Origin: Xylophilus sp. GW821-FHT01B05
Lineage (GTDB): Bacteria > Pseudomonadota > Gammaproteobacteria > Burkholderiales > Burkholderiaceae_C
Length of the DNA: 64,000 nucleotides
Assembly (NCBI GenBank): GCA_038961845.1
Contig: CP152408.1
Span: forward strand, 4,216,001 to 4,280,000
Direction: 5' to 3'
The position numbers and the translations under genes were made by a program. The notes under the pieces are model-generated. The model ran no database searches. It had not been told where the DNA came from and saw nothing but the letters and a program-made list of their open reading frames with translations. Shown here in pieces: positions 55,432 to 64,000 of this stretch (within the stretch, counting starts at the first letter, position 1; the number at the start of each line of letters is the position of its first letter).

Positions 55432-58242
55432 ATGAACCAAACCAAATCCACCTGCCCCTACTGCGGCGTAGGCTGCGGCGTAATCATCGAATCCCAAGGC
55501 TCCCAGATCACGGGCGTAAGAGGCGACCCAGAACACCCAGCCAACTTCGGCCGCCTCTGCACCAAAGGCTCCACCCTCCACCGCACAGCAACAGCAGAAG
55601 TCACCCTGCAAACAAGGCTGCTAAACCCCATGCTGCGCGCAAACCGTGGCGAAGCACCGCAGCCAGTGGCATGGGACACAGCACTGAACCTGACGGCAGA
55701 CCGCTTCGCCCACATCATCCAAACCCACGGCCCAGACGCCGTCGGCTTCTACCTCTCAGGCCAGCTCCTGACCGAGGACTACTACGTCTTCAACAAACTG
55801 GCCAAAGGCCTGATCGGCACCAACAACGTAGACACCAACTCACGCCTCTGCATGAGCAGCGCCGTAGCCGGCTACAAGCAAACGCTGGGCGCCGACGCGC
55901 CCCCCGCCTGCTACGACGACGTGAACCACGCCCAGTGCCTGTTCATCACCGGCAGCAACACCGCCTGGGCGCACCCGATCCTGTTCCGCCGCATCGAAGA
56001 CGCGCGCGCCGCCAACCCGGCCATGAAGATCGTGGTGGTGGACCCGCGCCGCACCGACACCGCCAGCGTGGCCGACCTGCACCTCGCCATCCAGCCCGGC
56101 ACCGATGTGCTGCTCTACCACGGCATGCTGCACCTGATGCTGTGGGAGGGCTGGACCAACCCCGCCTACATCGCCGCCCACACCAGCGGCTTCGACGCGC
56201 TGAAGGCGCTGGTGCGCGACGCCACGCCTGATGCGGTGGCGCAAACCTGCGGCATCCCCAAGGAGCAGCTCATTGAAGCGGCGCGGCTGTTTGCCACATC
56301 TGCGGCCACGCTCAGCCTCTACTGCATGGGCCAGAACCAGTCCAGCAGCGGCACGGCCAAGAACACGGCGCTGATAGGGCTGCACCTGGCCACGGGCCAG
56401 ATTGGCCGGCCGGGCGCGGGGCCGTTCTCACTCACCGGCCAGCCCAATGCCATGGGCGGGCGCGAGGTCGGCGGCATGGCCAACCTGCTGTCGGCGCACC
56501 GCGACCTGGGCAACCCGCAGCACCGCGCCGAGGTCGCCGCGCTGTGGGGCGTGGCCGATGTGCCGGCTGCGCCGGGCAAGACCGCGATCGACATGTTCCA
56601 GGCGGCGGCCGATGGCCAGATCCGTGCGCTGTGGATCTCTTGCACCAACCCCGCGCAGTCCATGCCGGATCAGGCCACGGTACGCCGCGCGCTGGAGCGC
56701 TGCGAATTTGTGGTGCTGCAAGAGGCCTTCGCCACCACCGCCACCTGCGCCTATGCCGACCTGCTGCTGCCCGCCAGCACCTGGGGCGAGAAGGTGGGCA
56801 CCGTCACCAACAGCGAGCGCCGCATCAGCCGCGTGCGCCCGGCCGTGCCCGCACCCGGCGCGGCGCGCCATGACTGGGCCGCCGCCACCGACTTTGCCCA
56901 GCGCCTGGCCACGCGCCTGCCCGGCGCGCCGCAGCACCTGTTCCCCTATGCGCTGGACGTGGACGCCGGCGCCGAGGCGATCTGGACCGAGCACCGCGAC
57001 AGCACCCGTGGCCGCGACCTGGACATCACCGGCCTCAGCTGGCCGCTGCTCGACAGCGCCGGGCCGCAGCAATGGCCCTTCCCCGCCGCCGGCGCGCCCA
57101 AGGCCCGGCTGTATGAAGACGGCGTGTTTGCCACGCCCGACGGCCGCGCCCGCTTTATGGCCGTGCCCTACCGCCCGGTGGCCGAGCCGCGCGACGCACG
57201 CTACCCCTTTGCGCTGACCACCGGCCGCCTGCGCGACCAGTGGCACGGCATGAGCCGCACCGGCACGCTGGGCCGGCTGTTCGGCCACGTGGCCGAGCCC
57301 GCAGTGCAGATGCACCCGACCGACATGGCGCGCCGCCAGATCGAGGCCGGCGACCTGGTGCACCTGACATCGCGCCGTGGCTCCATCGTGCTGCCGGTGC
57401 AGGCTTCAGAAGAGGTCGGCGTGACGCAGGCCTTTGTCGCCATGCACTGGGGCGAGGAATTCCTGTCCGGCCAATCGACCACCGGCGAGCGGCTGGCCGG
57501 CATCAATGCGCTGACGCTGCCCACCTACTGCCCGGACTCGAAGCAGCCCGAGCTCAAGCACACGGCCGTGAAGATCCTCAAGGCCGAGCTGCCCTGGACG
57601 CTGCTGGCCATGGCCTGGCTGCCAGACGACCAGGCCCAGGCTACGCGCGAAGCGCTGCGCGGGCTGATGGCGCAACTGCCCTTCGCCAGTTGCGTGCCCT
57701 TCTCCAACAACGCGCCGCTGGCCGCGCCGCAAGACGAGCGCAGCGGCCTGCTGTTTCGCGCCGCCGCGCACGAGGCACCGCCCGATGCATTGCTGGCCCA
57801 GATCGAAGCCCTGCTGGGCCTGGCCACACCCGAGGTGCTGCGCTACGCCGACCGCCGCCGTGGCCAGCGCCGCGCCGTGCGCCTGCGCCGGGTCGATGCC
57901 GACACCCGGGTCGACGGCTTCCTGCTGGCCGGCGACACCCGCGCCGAGGCCTGGCTGCGCACCCTGCTGCAAGAAGAGCTGCCGGCACAAAGTTACGGCC
58001 GCCTGCTGCTGGTGCCCGGCGCCACGGCGCCGGTGGCGGTGGCCGCGCGCGGCAAGCAGGTGTGCACCTGCTTCAACGTGGCAGAGCCGGCCATCCAAGG
58101 CTTCCTGGGCGGCTGCGCCGGCAGCGACGACACGCGCCTGGCGGCCCTGCAGGGCGCGCTGAAGTGCGGCACCAACTGCGGCTCTTGCATCCCGGCGCTG
58201 CGGCGCATGGTGCAGGCCACGCCTGTCGCGGCGCTGGCGTAA
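55432..58242 (+). CDS. nasA: Assimilatory nitrate reductase, catalytic subunit
   Basis: The 936-residue molybdoenzyme reduces nitrate to nitrite in the cytoplasm. It has an N-terminal [4Fe-4S] site (Cys8, 11, 15, 43), a likely molybdenum-ligand Cys140 in NSRLCMSSAV, bis-MGD domains through about residue 690, and a C-terminal BFD-like [2Fe-2S] domain (Cys878, 880, 912, 916 or 919), as in NasA-type enzymes that take electrons directly. The first 130 codons prefer A- and C-ending codons, the mirror image of nirD; later codon use is normal for the window. Confidence 0.95.
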   Translation: MNQTKSTCPYCGVGCGVIIESQGSQITGVRGDPEHPANFGRLCTKGSTLHRTATAEVTLQTRLLNPMLRANRGEAPQPVAWDTALNLTADRFAHIIQTHGPDAVGFYLSGQLLTEDYYVFNKLAKGLIGTNNVDTNSRLCMSSAVAGYKQTLGADAPPACYDDVNHAQCLFITGSNTAWAHPILFRRIEDARAANPAMKIVVVDPRRTDTASVADLHLAIQPGTDVLLYHGMLHLMLWEGWTNPAYIAAHTSGFDALKALVRDATPDAVAQTCGIPKEQLIEAARLFATSAATLSLYCMGQNQSSSGTAKNTALIGLHLATGQIGRPGAGPFSLTGQPNAMGGREVGGMANLLSAHRDLGNPQHRAEVAALWGVADVPAAPGKTAIDMFQAAADGQIRALWISCTNPAQSMPDQATVRRALERCEFVVLQEAFATTATCAYADLLLPASTWGEKVGTVTNSERRISRVRPAVPAPGAARHDWAAATDFAQRLATRLPGAPQHLFPYALDVDAGAEAIWTEHRDSTRGRDLDITGLSWPLLDSAGPQQWPFPAAGAPKARLYEDGVFATPDGRARFMAVPYRPVAEPRDARYPFALTTGRLRDQWHGMSRTGTLGRLFGHVAEPAVQMHPTDMARRQIEAGDLVHLTSRRGSIVLPVQASEEVGVTQAFVAMHWGEEFLSGQSTTGERLAGINALTLPTYCPDSKQPELKHTAVKILKAELPWTLLAMAWLPDDQAQATREALRGLMAQLPFASCVPFSNNAPLAAPQDERSGLLFRAAAHEAPPDALLAQIEALLGLATPEVLRYADRRRGQRRAVRLRRVDADTRVDGFLLAGDTRAEAWLRTLLQEELPAQSYGRLLLVPGATAPVAVAARGKQVCTCFNVAEPAIQGFLGGCAGSDDTRLAALQGALKCGTNCGSCIPALRRMVQATPVAALA

Positions 58243-58320
58243 TTCACCATATAGCCGGAAGTGGGAAGCGATCTTCGACAATCGGGGGTTCCCCACATCA
58301 GATCACCAGAACGAACCGGC

Positions 58321-59262
58321 ATGGGCATCAGCCACTACATTAAGGAAATCGGCCGCGGCCCGCGTGGCGCCAAGCCGCTGGACCGCGCGCAGGCGGCCGA
58401 CCTGTTCGGCCAGGTGCTGGATGGCAGCGTGACCGACCTGGAGGTGGGCGCCTTCTGCCTGGCCATGCGCATCAAGGGCGAAACGCCCGAGGAGCTGGCC
58501 GGCTTTCTGGACGCCACCGCTGCGCGCAGCACGCGCCTGCCGGCCAGCAGCCAGCCGGTGGTCGCCCTGCCCAGCTACAACGGCGCGCGCCGCCTGCCGG
58601 TGCTGACACCGCTGCTGGCCCTGCTGCTGGCGCGCGAGGGCCTGCCGGTGCTGGTGCACGGCGCGGCCACCGAATCCAGCCGCGTGCTGGCCTCTGATGT
58701 GCTGGCGGCGCTGGGCATTGCACCGCTGGCCGCCGTACGCGCGCTGGCGCCGGGCGAGGTTGCCTTTACGCCCACCGCCCTGCTCTGCCCCGGCCTGCAG
58801 CGCCTGCTGGACGTGCGCCGCGTGGTCGGCCTGCGCAACCCGGCGCACAGCGTGGTGAAGATCATGAACCCCTGCAACGGCCCGGCCGTGCTGGTCAGCA
58901 GCTACACCCACGCGCCCTATGCGGAGTCCATGGGCGCGGTGTTCGAGTTGATGGGCGCCACCGCCCTGCTGTCGCGCGGCATGGAGGGCGAAGTCGTCGC
59001 CGACCCGCGCCGCACGCCCGAGATGATTGGCTTTGTCAGCGGCCAGCGCCAGACGCTGCAAGAGCAGCAGCCCGGCACCCTGGCCACACTGCCCGGCCTG
59101 CCCGAAGACATAGGCGTGGACGCCACCGCCGCCTACACCCGCGCCGTGCTGGATGGCACCTACCCGGTGCCGGATGCGATTGCGCGGCAGGTGGCCTATA
59201 TCCGGCAACTGGCAGAGGCGCAGTCCTCGCAAGTGGCCCCTGCCCTGCGGCGCAGCGCCTGA
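58321..59262 (+). CDS. ybiB: YbiB family protein (TrpD2-like)
   Basis: The 313-residue protein has the anthranilate phosphoribosyltransferase fold (LDRAQAADLFGQVLDGSVTDLEVGAFCLAMRIKGET at the start; VLVHGAATESSRV in the middle). The YbiB/TrpD2 branch lacks TrpD catalysis and binds nucleic acid in E. coli. I chose the ATG at 58321-58323, which begins the conserved part; the ribosome site is weak. Its place between nasA and cobA implies cotranscription, with no obvious metabolic reason. Confidence 0.85.
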   Translation: MGISHYIKEIGRGPRGAKPLDRAQAADLFGQVLDGSVTDLEVGAFCLAMRIKGETPEELAGFLDATAARSTRLPASSQPVVALPSYNGARRLPVLTPLLALLLAREGLPVLVHGAATESSRVLASDVLAALGIAPLAAVRALAPGEVAFTPTALLCPGLQRLLDVRRVVGLRNPAHSVVKIMNPCNGPAVLVSSYTHAPYAESMGAVFELMGATALLSRGMEGEVVADPRRTPEMIGFVSGQRQTLQEQQPGTLATLPGLPEDIGVDATAAYTRAVLDGTYPVPDAIARQVAYIRQLAEAQSSQVAPALRRSA

Positions 59263-59284
59263 GATTTCCAGAATAGAGAACACG

Positions 59285-60094
59285 ATGAACACCCAAGCCC
59301 CCACCACCGCCCTGCCCGGCCTGGCGCCAGGCAGTTGCACCCTCGTCGGCGCCGGCCCGGGCGACCCGGAGCTGCTCACCATCAAGGCCATGAAGGCGAT
59401 CCAGGCCGCCACCGTGCTGCTGGTGGACGACCTGGTGAGCGATGCCATCGTGGCCTACGCCGCGCCCGGCGCGCGCATCGTGCATGTGGGCAAGCGCGGC
59501 GGCTGCAAGAGCACGCCGCAGGCCTTCATCGAGAAGCTGATGCTGATGGCCGTGCGCGACGGCGAGCGCGTGGTGCGCCTGAAGGGCGGCGACCCCTTCA
59601 TCTTTGGCCGTGGCGGCGAAGAGGTAGAGCACCTGCGCGCCGCCGGCGTACAGGTCGAGGTCATCAACGGCATCACCTCGGGCCTCGCGGCCGTCACCTC
59701 GCTCGGCGTGCCGCTGACGCACCGCGAACACGCCCACGGCGTGGTCTTTGTCACCGGCCACGCCAAGCCCGGCAGCAGCGGCACCGACTGGCGCGCCCTG
59801 GCCGCCACCGCGCGCGACGCCAAGCTCACGCTGGTGATCTACATGGGCGTATCGGGCGCCGAGCGCATCCAGCAAGAGCTGCTCACCGGCCTGCCCGCCC
59901 ACACGCCTGTCGCCATCATCCAGAACGCCAGCCTGCCCACGCAACGCCACGCCGTGGCCACGCTGGGCCGCCTGCATGCCAGCATCGCCGAACACGGGCT
60001 GGCCAGCCCCTCGGTGGTGGTGGTGGGCGATGTGCTGCAGGGCGTGGCAGCGGCCGCGCAACAGCCTGCGCAGGCCGAGGCGCGCAGCGCCTGA
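59285..60094 (+). CDS. cobA: Uroporphyrinogen-III C-methyltransferase
   Basis: The 269-residue SAM-dependent enzyme makes precorrin-2, the precursor of sirohaem needed by NirB. Family signatures are LVGAGPGDPELLTIKA at residues 20-35 and RLKGGDPFIFGRGGEE near 98-113. It is the single-domain type, without the dehydrogenase/ferrochelatase part of CysG. It begins 22 bases after ybiB and closes the nir-nas gene set. Confidence 0.94.
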   Translation: MNTQAPTTALPGLAPGSCTLVGAGPGDPELLTIKAMKAIQAATVLLVDDLVSDAIVAYAAPGARIVHVGKRGGCKSTPQAFIEKLMLMAVRDGERVVRLKGGDPFIFGRGGEEVEHLRAAGVQVEVINGITSGLAAVTSLGVPLTHREHAHGVVFVTGHAKPGSSGTDWRALAATARDAKLTLVIYMGVSGAERIQQELLTGLPAHTPVAIIQNASLPTQRHAVATLGRLHASIAEHGLASPSVVVVGDVLQGVAAAAQQPAQAEARSA

Positions 60095-60194
60095 AGTGGC
60101 GCCAATCTGCGGCAGCCTGGGGCGGCGGATCGGCCAGGAGCGGGGCCGGCGACAGCGCTAGACTCGCCCGTCCTCACCTGCAGCCACGCCCGCC

Positions 60195-61319
60195 ATGCTC
60201 GACAAACTCAACGATTTCACCCAGAGCCACGGCGCGCTGCCGCGCGGCAAGGGCCTGGTCACCGGCACCATCGCGCTGTCGCTGGCCATCCTGAGCTTTC
60301 TGGGCGTGCTGGCCTTTTTGTTCCCGCAGTACCTGACCACGCCCGAGCTGCGCAAGTCCTACAACGTGGACCTGATGCGGCAGATATTGCTGGTGGCGCT
60401 GACTGCGGCTGGTGGCTTGAGCCTGGTCAACATCCTGTTCAACCGCTCGCGCTGGCTGTCGGCGGCGGCCTTCTTGCTGGTGACCTCGGCGGCGCTGCTG
60501 GGCGGGCACAAGGTGCCGGTGCATGACTTCGCCGACAACACGCCCTATATCGGGCTCGACTGGTTCATCCTGGATCTGCTGGGCTCCTCGCTGATCTTCA
60601 TCTTCATCGAGAAGCTGTTTGCCCACCGCAAGGAGCAGCCGGTGTTCCGCGCCGAGTGGCAGACCGATTTCCACCACTTCATCGTCAACCACATGGTGGT
60701 GGGCTTTGTGCTGCTGGCCACCAACCTGCTGGTGCACAAGCTGTTTGGCTGGGCCGCCAGCGACGGCATTCGCGGCTGGGTGCAGGGCCTTAACTTCTGG
60801 GTGGCGCTGTTCCTGATCGTGCTGGTGGCCGACATGGTCCAGTACTGGACACACCGCGCCTACCACGAGGTGCCCATGCTCTGGCGCCTGCACGCGGTGC
60901 ACCACAGTGTCAAAAGCATGGACTGGCTGGCCGGCTCGCGCCAGCACATCCTCGAGCTGCTCATCACCCGCACCCTAGTGCTGGCGCCCATTTACGTGCT
61001 GGGCTTTAGCAAGGAAGTGATCGATGCCTACATCGTCATCGTCGGCTTCCAGGCGGTGTTCAACCACGCCAATGTGAGCGTGCGCCTGGGCCCGCTGCGC
61101 TATTTGATCGTCACGCCCAACTTCCACCACTGGCACCACAGCCAGGACGACGCCGCGCTGGACCGCAACTACGCGGCGCACTTCGCGTTTCTGGATTACC
61201 TGTTTGGCACCGCCGTGAAGAGCAAGCAGCTCTGGCCGGTGGACTACGGCGTGAAGGGCGACTACGTGCCCAACGGCTTCCTTGCGCAGTTCAAGTTCCC
61301 GTTTACCTGGAAGGGCTGA
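60195..61319 (+). CDS. Sterol desaturase/fatty acid hydroxylase family membrane protein
   Basis: The 374-residue protein has about six hydrophobic segments and the di-iron histidine motifs of the superfamily: HRAYHE, HAVHHS and HWHHS, at about residues 220-320. Such enzymes hydroxylate or desaturate lipids in the membrane. The substrate is unknown. It has its own spacer of 100 bases after cobA. Confidence 0.87.
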   Translation: MLDKLNDFTQSHGALPRGKGLVTGTIALSLAILSFLGVLAFLFPQYLTTPELRKSYNVDLMRQILLVALTAAGGLSLVNILFNRSRWLSAAAFLLVTSAALLGGHKVPVHDFADNTPYIGLDWFILDLLGSSLIFIFIEKLFAHRKEQPVFRAEWQTDFHHFIVNHMVVGFVLLATNLLVHKLFGWAASDGIRGWVQGLNFWVALFLIVLVADMVQYWTHRAYHEVPMLWRLHAVHHSVKSMDWLAGSRQHILELLITRTLVLAPIYVLGFSKEVIDAYIVIVGFQAVFNHANVSVRLGPLRYLIVTPNFHHWHHSQDDAALDRNYAAHFAFLDYLFGTAVKSKQLWPVDYGVKGDYVPNGFLAQFKFPFTWKG

Positions 61320-61338
61320 GGCGGCGCAGCGCGCGTTG

Positions 61339-61395
61339 CTTCAATTTTCATAGCTATATCCCCAGGCGCATCCTGGGCTGCAGGCATATTTCTTG
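61339..61395 (+). repeat. Dispersed palindromic repeat, copy 9, at the start of the flavoprotein gene
   Basis: TTCAATTTTCATAGCTAT, CCCCAGG, CCTGGGCT, CAGGCATATTTCTTG in family order. The TTG start of the next gene is at the end of this copy. Confidence 0.75.
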
Positions 61396-62622
61396 CAAAA
61401 CTTCGATGCCATCATTGCCGGCGCGGGCGCGGCCGGTCTTTTCTGTGCCGGCGTGGCCGCGCAGCGCGGCCTGCGCGTACTGCTGATCGACCACGCCGAC
61501 AAGCTGGCCGAAAAGATCCGCATCTCTGGCGGCGGCCGCTGCAACTTCACCAACCGCGAGCTGGACCCGGCCGCGCCGCAGCGCCACTTCCTGGGGCAGA
61601 ACCCGCACTTCTGCCGCTCGGCACTGGCGCGCTACACGCCGCAAGACTTCATTGGCCTGCTGCAGCGCCACGGCATTGCTTTCCACGAGAAGCACAAGGG
61701 CCAGCTGTTCTGCGACCGCTCGGCCGAAGACGTCATCAATATGCTGCTGGCCGAGTGCGCCGGCGGTGCCAGCGGCGGCAGCGTCGAGCGCTGGCAGCCC
61801 TGCCGCATCGCGGGCGTGCGCTTCTCCGATGTTGATGGCGGCCATTACGAGCTCGACACCGATCGCGGCCCGGTGCGCGCGCCGCAACTGGTGCTGGCCA
61901 CCGGCGGGCTGTCCATCCCCAAGATCGGCGCCAGCGACTTCGGCACGCGGCTGGCGCGCCAGTTTGGCCTGCGCACGGTAGAGCAGCGCCCGGGCCTGGT
62001 GCCGCTCACCTTCGACGGCGCGGCCTGGGCGCCTTACGCCGCCTTGGCCGGCCTGGCGCTGCCAGTGCGGGTAGAGACCGGCGCCAAGAAGGCGCGCATG
62101 GAATTCCACGAAGACCTGCTGTTTACCCACCGCGGCCTGTCGGGCCCGGCGGTGCTGCAAATATCGAGCTACTGGCAAGACGGCGCCGCACTGCAGCTGG
62201 ACTTTGCCCCCGGCACCGACGTGGCGGCCTGGCTCACCGACGCCAAGGCCCGCTCGCGCAAGCGTGTCGACAACGAACTCGCCGCCCTGGTGCCATCACG
62301 CCTGGCCGACGCCTGGACCGCGAGCGACGCCGCGCTGCAGCGCCCGGTCAACGAGGCCACGGACAAAGCCCTGGCCGCGCTGGCCGAGCGCATCCAGCGC
62401 TGGCAGATCGTGCCCACCGGCAGCGAGGGCTACCGCAAGGCCGAAGTCACCCTGGGCGGCGTCGACACGCGCGACCTGTCGCAGCAAACCATGGAATCCA
62501 AACACCCCGGCCTCTACTGCATAGGCGAGGTGGTGGACGTCACCGGCTGGCTCGGCGGCTACAACTTCCAGTGGGCCTGGGCCAGCGCGCACGCCTGCGG
62601 GCAGGCGCTACGTAAATCATAG
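61393..62622 (+). CDS. HI0933-family FAD-dependent oxidoreductase
   Basis: The 409-residue flavoprotein has an N-terminal FAD-binding GAGAAGLFCAGVAAQRG and the HI0933 signature ISGGGRCNFTN near residue 50, and ends with GEVVDVTGWLGGYNFQWAWASAHACG. Reactions in this family are mostly unassigned. No ATG is near the conserved start; TTG at 61393-61395, inside a dispersed repeat, gives MQNFDAIIAGAG, and AGG lies about eight bases before it. The TAG stop comes from another repeat copy. Confidence 0.87.
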   Translation: MQNFDAIIAGAGAAGLFCAGVAAQRGLRVLLIDHADKLAEKIRISGGGRCNFTNRELDPAAPQRHFLGQNPHFCRSALARYTPQDFIGLLQRHGIAFHEKHKGQLFCDRSAEDVINMLLAECAGGASGGSVERWQPCRIAGVRFSDVDGGHYELDTDRGPVRAPQLVLATGGLSIPKIGASDFGTRLARQFGLRTVEQRPGLVPLTFDGAAWAPYAALAGLALPVRVETGAKKARMEFHEDLLFTHRGLSGPAVLQISSYWQDGAALQLDFAPGTDVAAWLTDAKARSRKRVDNELAALVPSRLADAWTASDAALQRPVNEATDKALAALAERIQRWQIVPTGSEGYRKAEVTLGGVDTRDLSQQTMESKHPGLYCIGEVVDVTGWLGGYNFQWAWASAHACGQALRKS

Positions 62623-62676
62623 CTAATAGCCAAGGCCACACCTGGGCTAGAGGCATACTTCCTTCAAATTCTCAAA
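62612..62676 (+). repeat. Dispersed palindromic repeat, copy 10
   Basis: AAATCATAGCTAATAGCC, CACCTGGGCT, AGAGGCATACTTCCTTCAAA in family order. The TAG in its TAGCT block is the stop codon of the flavoprotein gene, and the far end overlaps the metQ stop. Confidence 0.75.
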
Positions 62677-63481
62677 ACGCCGGCACCAGCGCACCCTTGA
62701 ACTGGGTCTGGATGAAATCCCGCACCTCGGGCGACTGGTAGGCCGCCACCAGGCGCTTGACCCAGGGCTTGTCTTTGTCTGCGCGGCGCGTGGCGATCAC
62801 GTTCACGTAGGGGCCGCGCGCCGACTCCTTGATCAGCGCATCGCGATCCAGCACCAGCCCCGCCTGCGAGGCGTAGTTGTTGTTGATCGCGGCCAGGGCC
62901 AGGTCGTCCAGCGAGCGCGGCAGTTGCGCGGCGTCCAGCGCCACCAGCTTGAGCTTCTTCGGGTTGGTGAGCACATCCAGCGACGTGGCGGTGTTGCGCG
63001 CCACCGCCTCGGGCTTGAGCGTGATCAGGCCGGCCGCCTGCAACAACAGCAGCGCCCGGTTGCCATTGGACGGATCGTTCTGGATGCCCACCGTGGCGCC
63101 ATCGGGCAGGTCGGCAATCGACTTGAGCTTGCGCGAGTAAAAGCCCAGCGGCGCAGTGATGGTCAAGCCCACCGGCACGATGTCAAAGCCGCGGCTGCGG
63201 TTCTGGCCATCCAAAAAGGGCTGGTGCTGGAAGGCATTGGCATCCAGGTCGCCCGCCTGCAGCGCGGCGTTGGGCAATTGGTAGTCATTGAAGCTCACCA
63301 CCTGGATGGTCAGCCCATCGCGCGCGGCGACCTTCTTGACCACCTCGAAGATCGCATCGGCATCACCCACCGAGACGCCAACCTTGATGGTCGTTTTGTC
63401 CTGCGCATGGGCGGGCCCGAAGGCCAGAAACACGGCGGCGAGGGCCGCCAGCGAGGCGCGGCGGGCAAGGGATTGCGGCAT
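62672..63481 (-). CDS. metQ: MetQ-type ABC transporter substrate-binding protein
   Basis: The 269-residue protein belongs to the NlpA/MetQ family, which binds D- or L-methionine. Markers: IKVGVSVGDADAIFEVVKKVA, FNDYQLPNAALQAGDLDANAFQHQPFLD and NDPSNGNRALLLLQ. The signal peptide (residues 1-26, ending AHAQD) lacks a lipobox Cys, so it should be a soluble periplasmic protein rather than the usual lipoprotein. No MetN or MetI gene is adjacent on this side of the window. The ATG at 63479-63481 gives a normal start. Confidence 0.88.
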   Translation of the reverse strand: MPQSLARRASLAALAAVFLAFGPAHAQDKTTIKVGVSVGDADAIFEVVKKVAARDGLTIQVVSFNDYQLPNAALQAGDLDANAFQHQPFLDGQNRSRGFDIVPVGLTITAPLGFYSRKLKSIADLPDGATVGIQNDPSNGNRALLLLQAAGLITLKPEAVARNTATSLDVLTNPKKLKLVALDAAQLPRSLDDLALAAINNNYASQAGLVLDRDALIKESARGPYVNVIATRRADKDKPWVKRLVAAYQSPEVRDFIQTQFKGALVPAF

Positions 63482-63590
63482 GAAGAGGCCTTTTCTGCAG
63501 AGTCGGTAAAACGCCCACTCTGGCAGACGCACCCCGCGGCCGGAACGACCAATGGCGCATGTGGATATGCGCAGAATGTGCGCCGCTGCC

Positions 63591-63618
63591 TTGCAGCCCC
63601 GGCTTCAAAGGCTATAAT
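63591..63618 (+). promoter_or_regulatory. Sigma70 promoter of rpsU
   Basis: TTGCAG (63591-63596), 16-base spacer, TATAAT (63613-63618, perfect). Transcription near 63625 gives a leader of about 120 nt before rpsU. Confidence 0.75.
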
Positions 63619-63743
63619 GTTCGGCTTTGCTGGCAAACCTCCGTCGGCCAATACTAGTTATAGACGGGGAATCGCCGCGTACGGTGCCCAGGCTCGATCT
63701 CCTGGACACCCTCTGCCGGCACATATTCGGAAAACATGACGTA

Positions 63744-63956
63744 ATGACGACCATTCGTGTAAAAGAAAACGAGCCCTTTGACGTGGCTCTCCGCCGCTTC
63801 AAGCGCACCATCGAAAAGCTCGGCCTGCTGACCGACCTGCGCGCTCGTGAGTTTTACGAAAAGCCCACCGCTGAACGCAAGCGCAAGAAGGCTGCGGCCG
63901 TCAAGCGCCACTACAAGCGCGTGCGCAGCATGCAGCTTCCCAAGAAGCTGTACTGA
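63744..63956 (+). CDS. rpsU: 30S ribosomal protein S21
   Basis: The 70-residue basic protein has the S21 sequence [24 protein letters not shown] and the Lys/Arg-rich end [23 protein letters not shown]. The ATG at 63744-63746 is the normal start; the longer frame runs into the leader. A GAAGGCC-CCA-GGCCTTC hairpin at 63965-63981 follows without a T run. Confidence 0.95.
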
Positions 63957-64000
63957 TCGCAGACGAAGGCCCCAGGCCTTCCATGCAAAACCCGCGCTCG

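Overview
The window reads as chromosomal DNA of a high-GC betaproteobacterium, most likely a member of the Comamonadaceae (Acidovorax/Variovorax-like Burkholderiales). This rests on the complete 14-gene nuoA-N operon preceded by tpiA, secG and a tRNA-Leu and followed by DUF2818, NUDIX and DUF1178 genes; on the LIV-type and TRAP transporters; and on several dispersed small repeats. The taxonomic call is an inference from gene content, not from a search.

Layout. 1-4603: start of pcaB, a TRAP transporter (dctP, dctM, dctQ) and a divergent IclR-type regulator, probably for an aromatic acid. 4603-4761: a small inverted-repeat element. 4773-13184: an amide-responsive operon on the minus strand, from a sigma70 promoter and a leader terminator through a nitrilase-family amidase, a branched-chain-type ABC transporter, an asparaginase, an AmiC-like sensor and an AmiR-like ANTAR antiterminator. 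13256-15800: a shikimate/quinate dehydrogenase-like enzyme and an MHS-family transporter. 16016-20355: a Tyr/Pro-rich secreted protein, glnS and an ABC exporter. 20530-41811: a long minus-strand housekeeping block (rpsO, pnp, quinone oxidoreductase, tpiA, secG, tRNA-Leu(GAG), nuoA-N, DUF2818, NUDIX, DUF1178 and a 59-residue membrane protein). 41958-45999: a small secreted protein, a MITE-like element with target duplication, an orphan amide/LIV-type binding protein, an Hsp20, a DUF1294 protein and tsaD. 46071-60094: nitrate assimilation, with the sensor/antiterminator nasR, nitrate ABC transporter nrtABD, pdxY, nitrite reductase nirBD, nitrate reductase nasA, ybiB and the sirohaem methyltransferase cobA. 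60195-64000: a sterol-desaturase-type membrane protein, an HI0933-type flavoprotein, metQ and rpsU.

The main discovery is RNA-level control. Both nitrogen operons, nrt and nir-nas, start at sequences matching sigma54 promoters (GG-N10-GC). Each leader then carries two hexaloop hairpins; the first has the identical loop AAUGGC in both, and the second has a loop with A at position 1 and G at position 4. The second hairpin overlaps the 5' arm of a strong leader terminator. This is the expected target of the ANTAR protein NasR encoded just upstream. A second, separate ANTAR circuit controls the amidase operon, where the antiterminator and its sensor are the last genes of the operon that they should open.

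Other structure: ten copies of a roughly 60-bp palindromic repeat (TAGCTAT...CCCAGG...CCTGGG), two of them inside reading frames and two that supply a start or stop codon; a 516-bp non-autonomous element bounded by 11-bp direct repeats; a foldback repeat between nirD and nasA with a mirrored codon-usage switch on either side; and IclR-type operator-like boxes shared by the TRAP/pcaB and shikimate loci.
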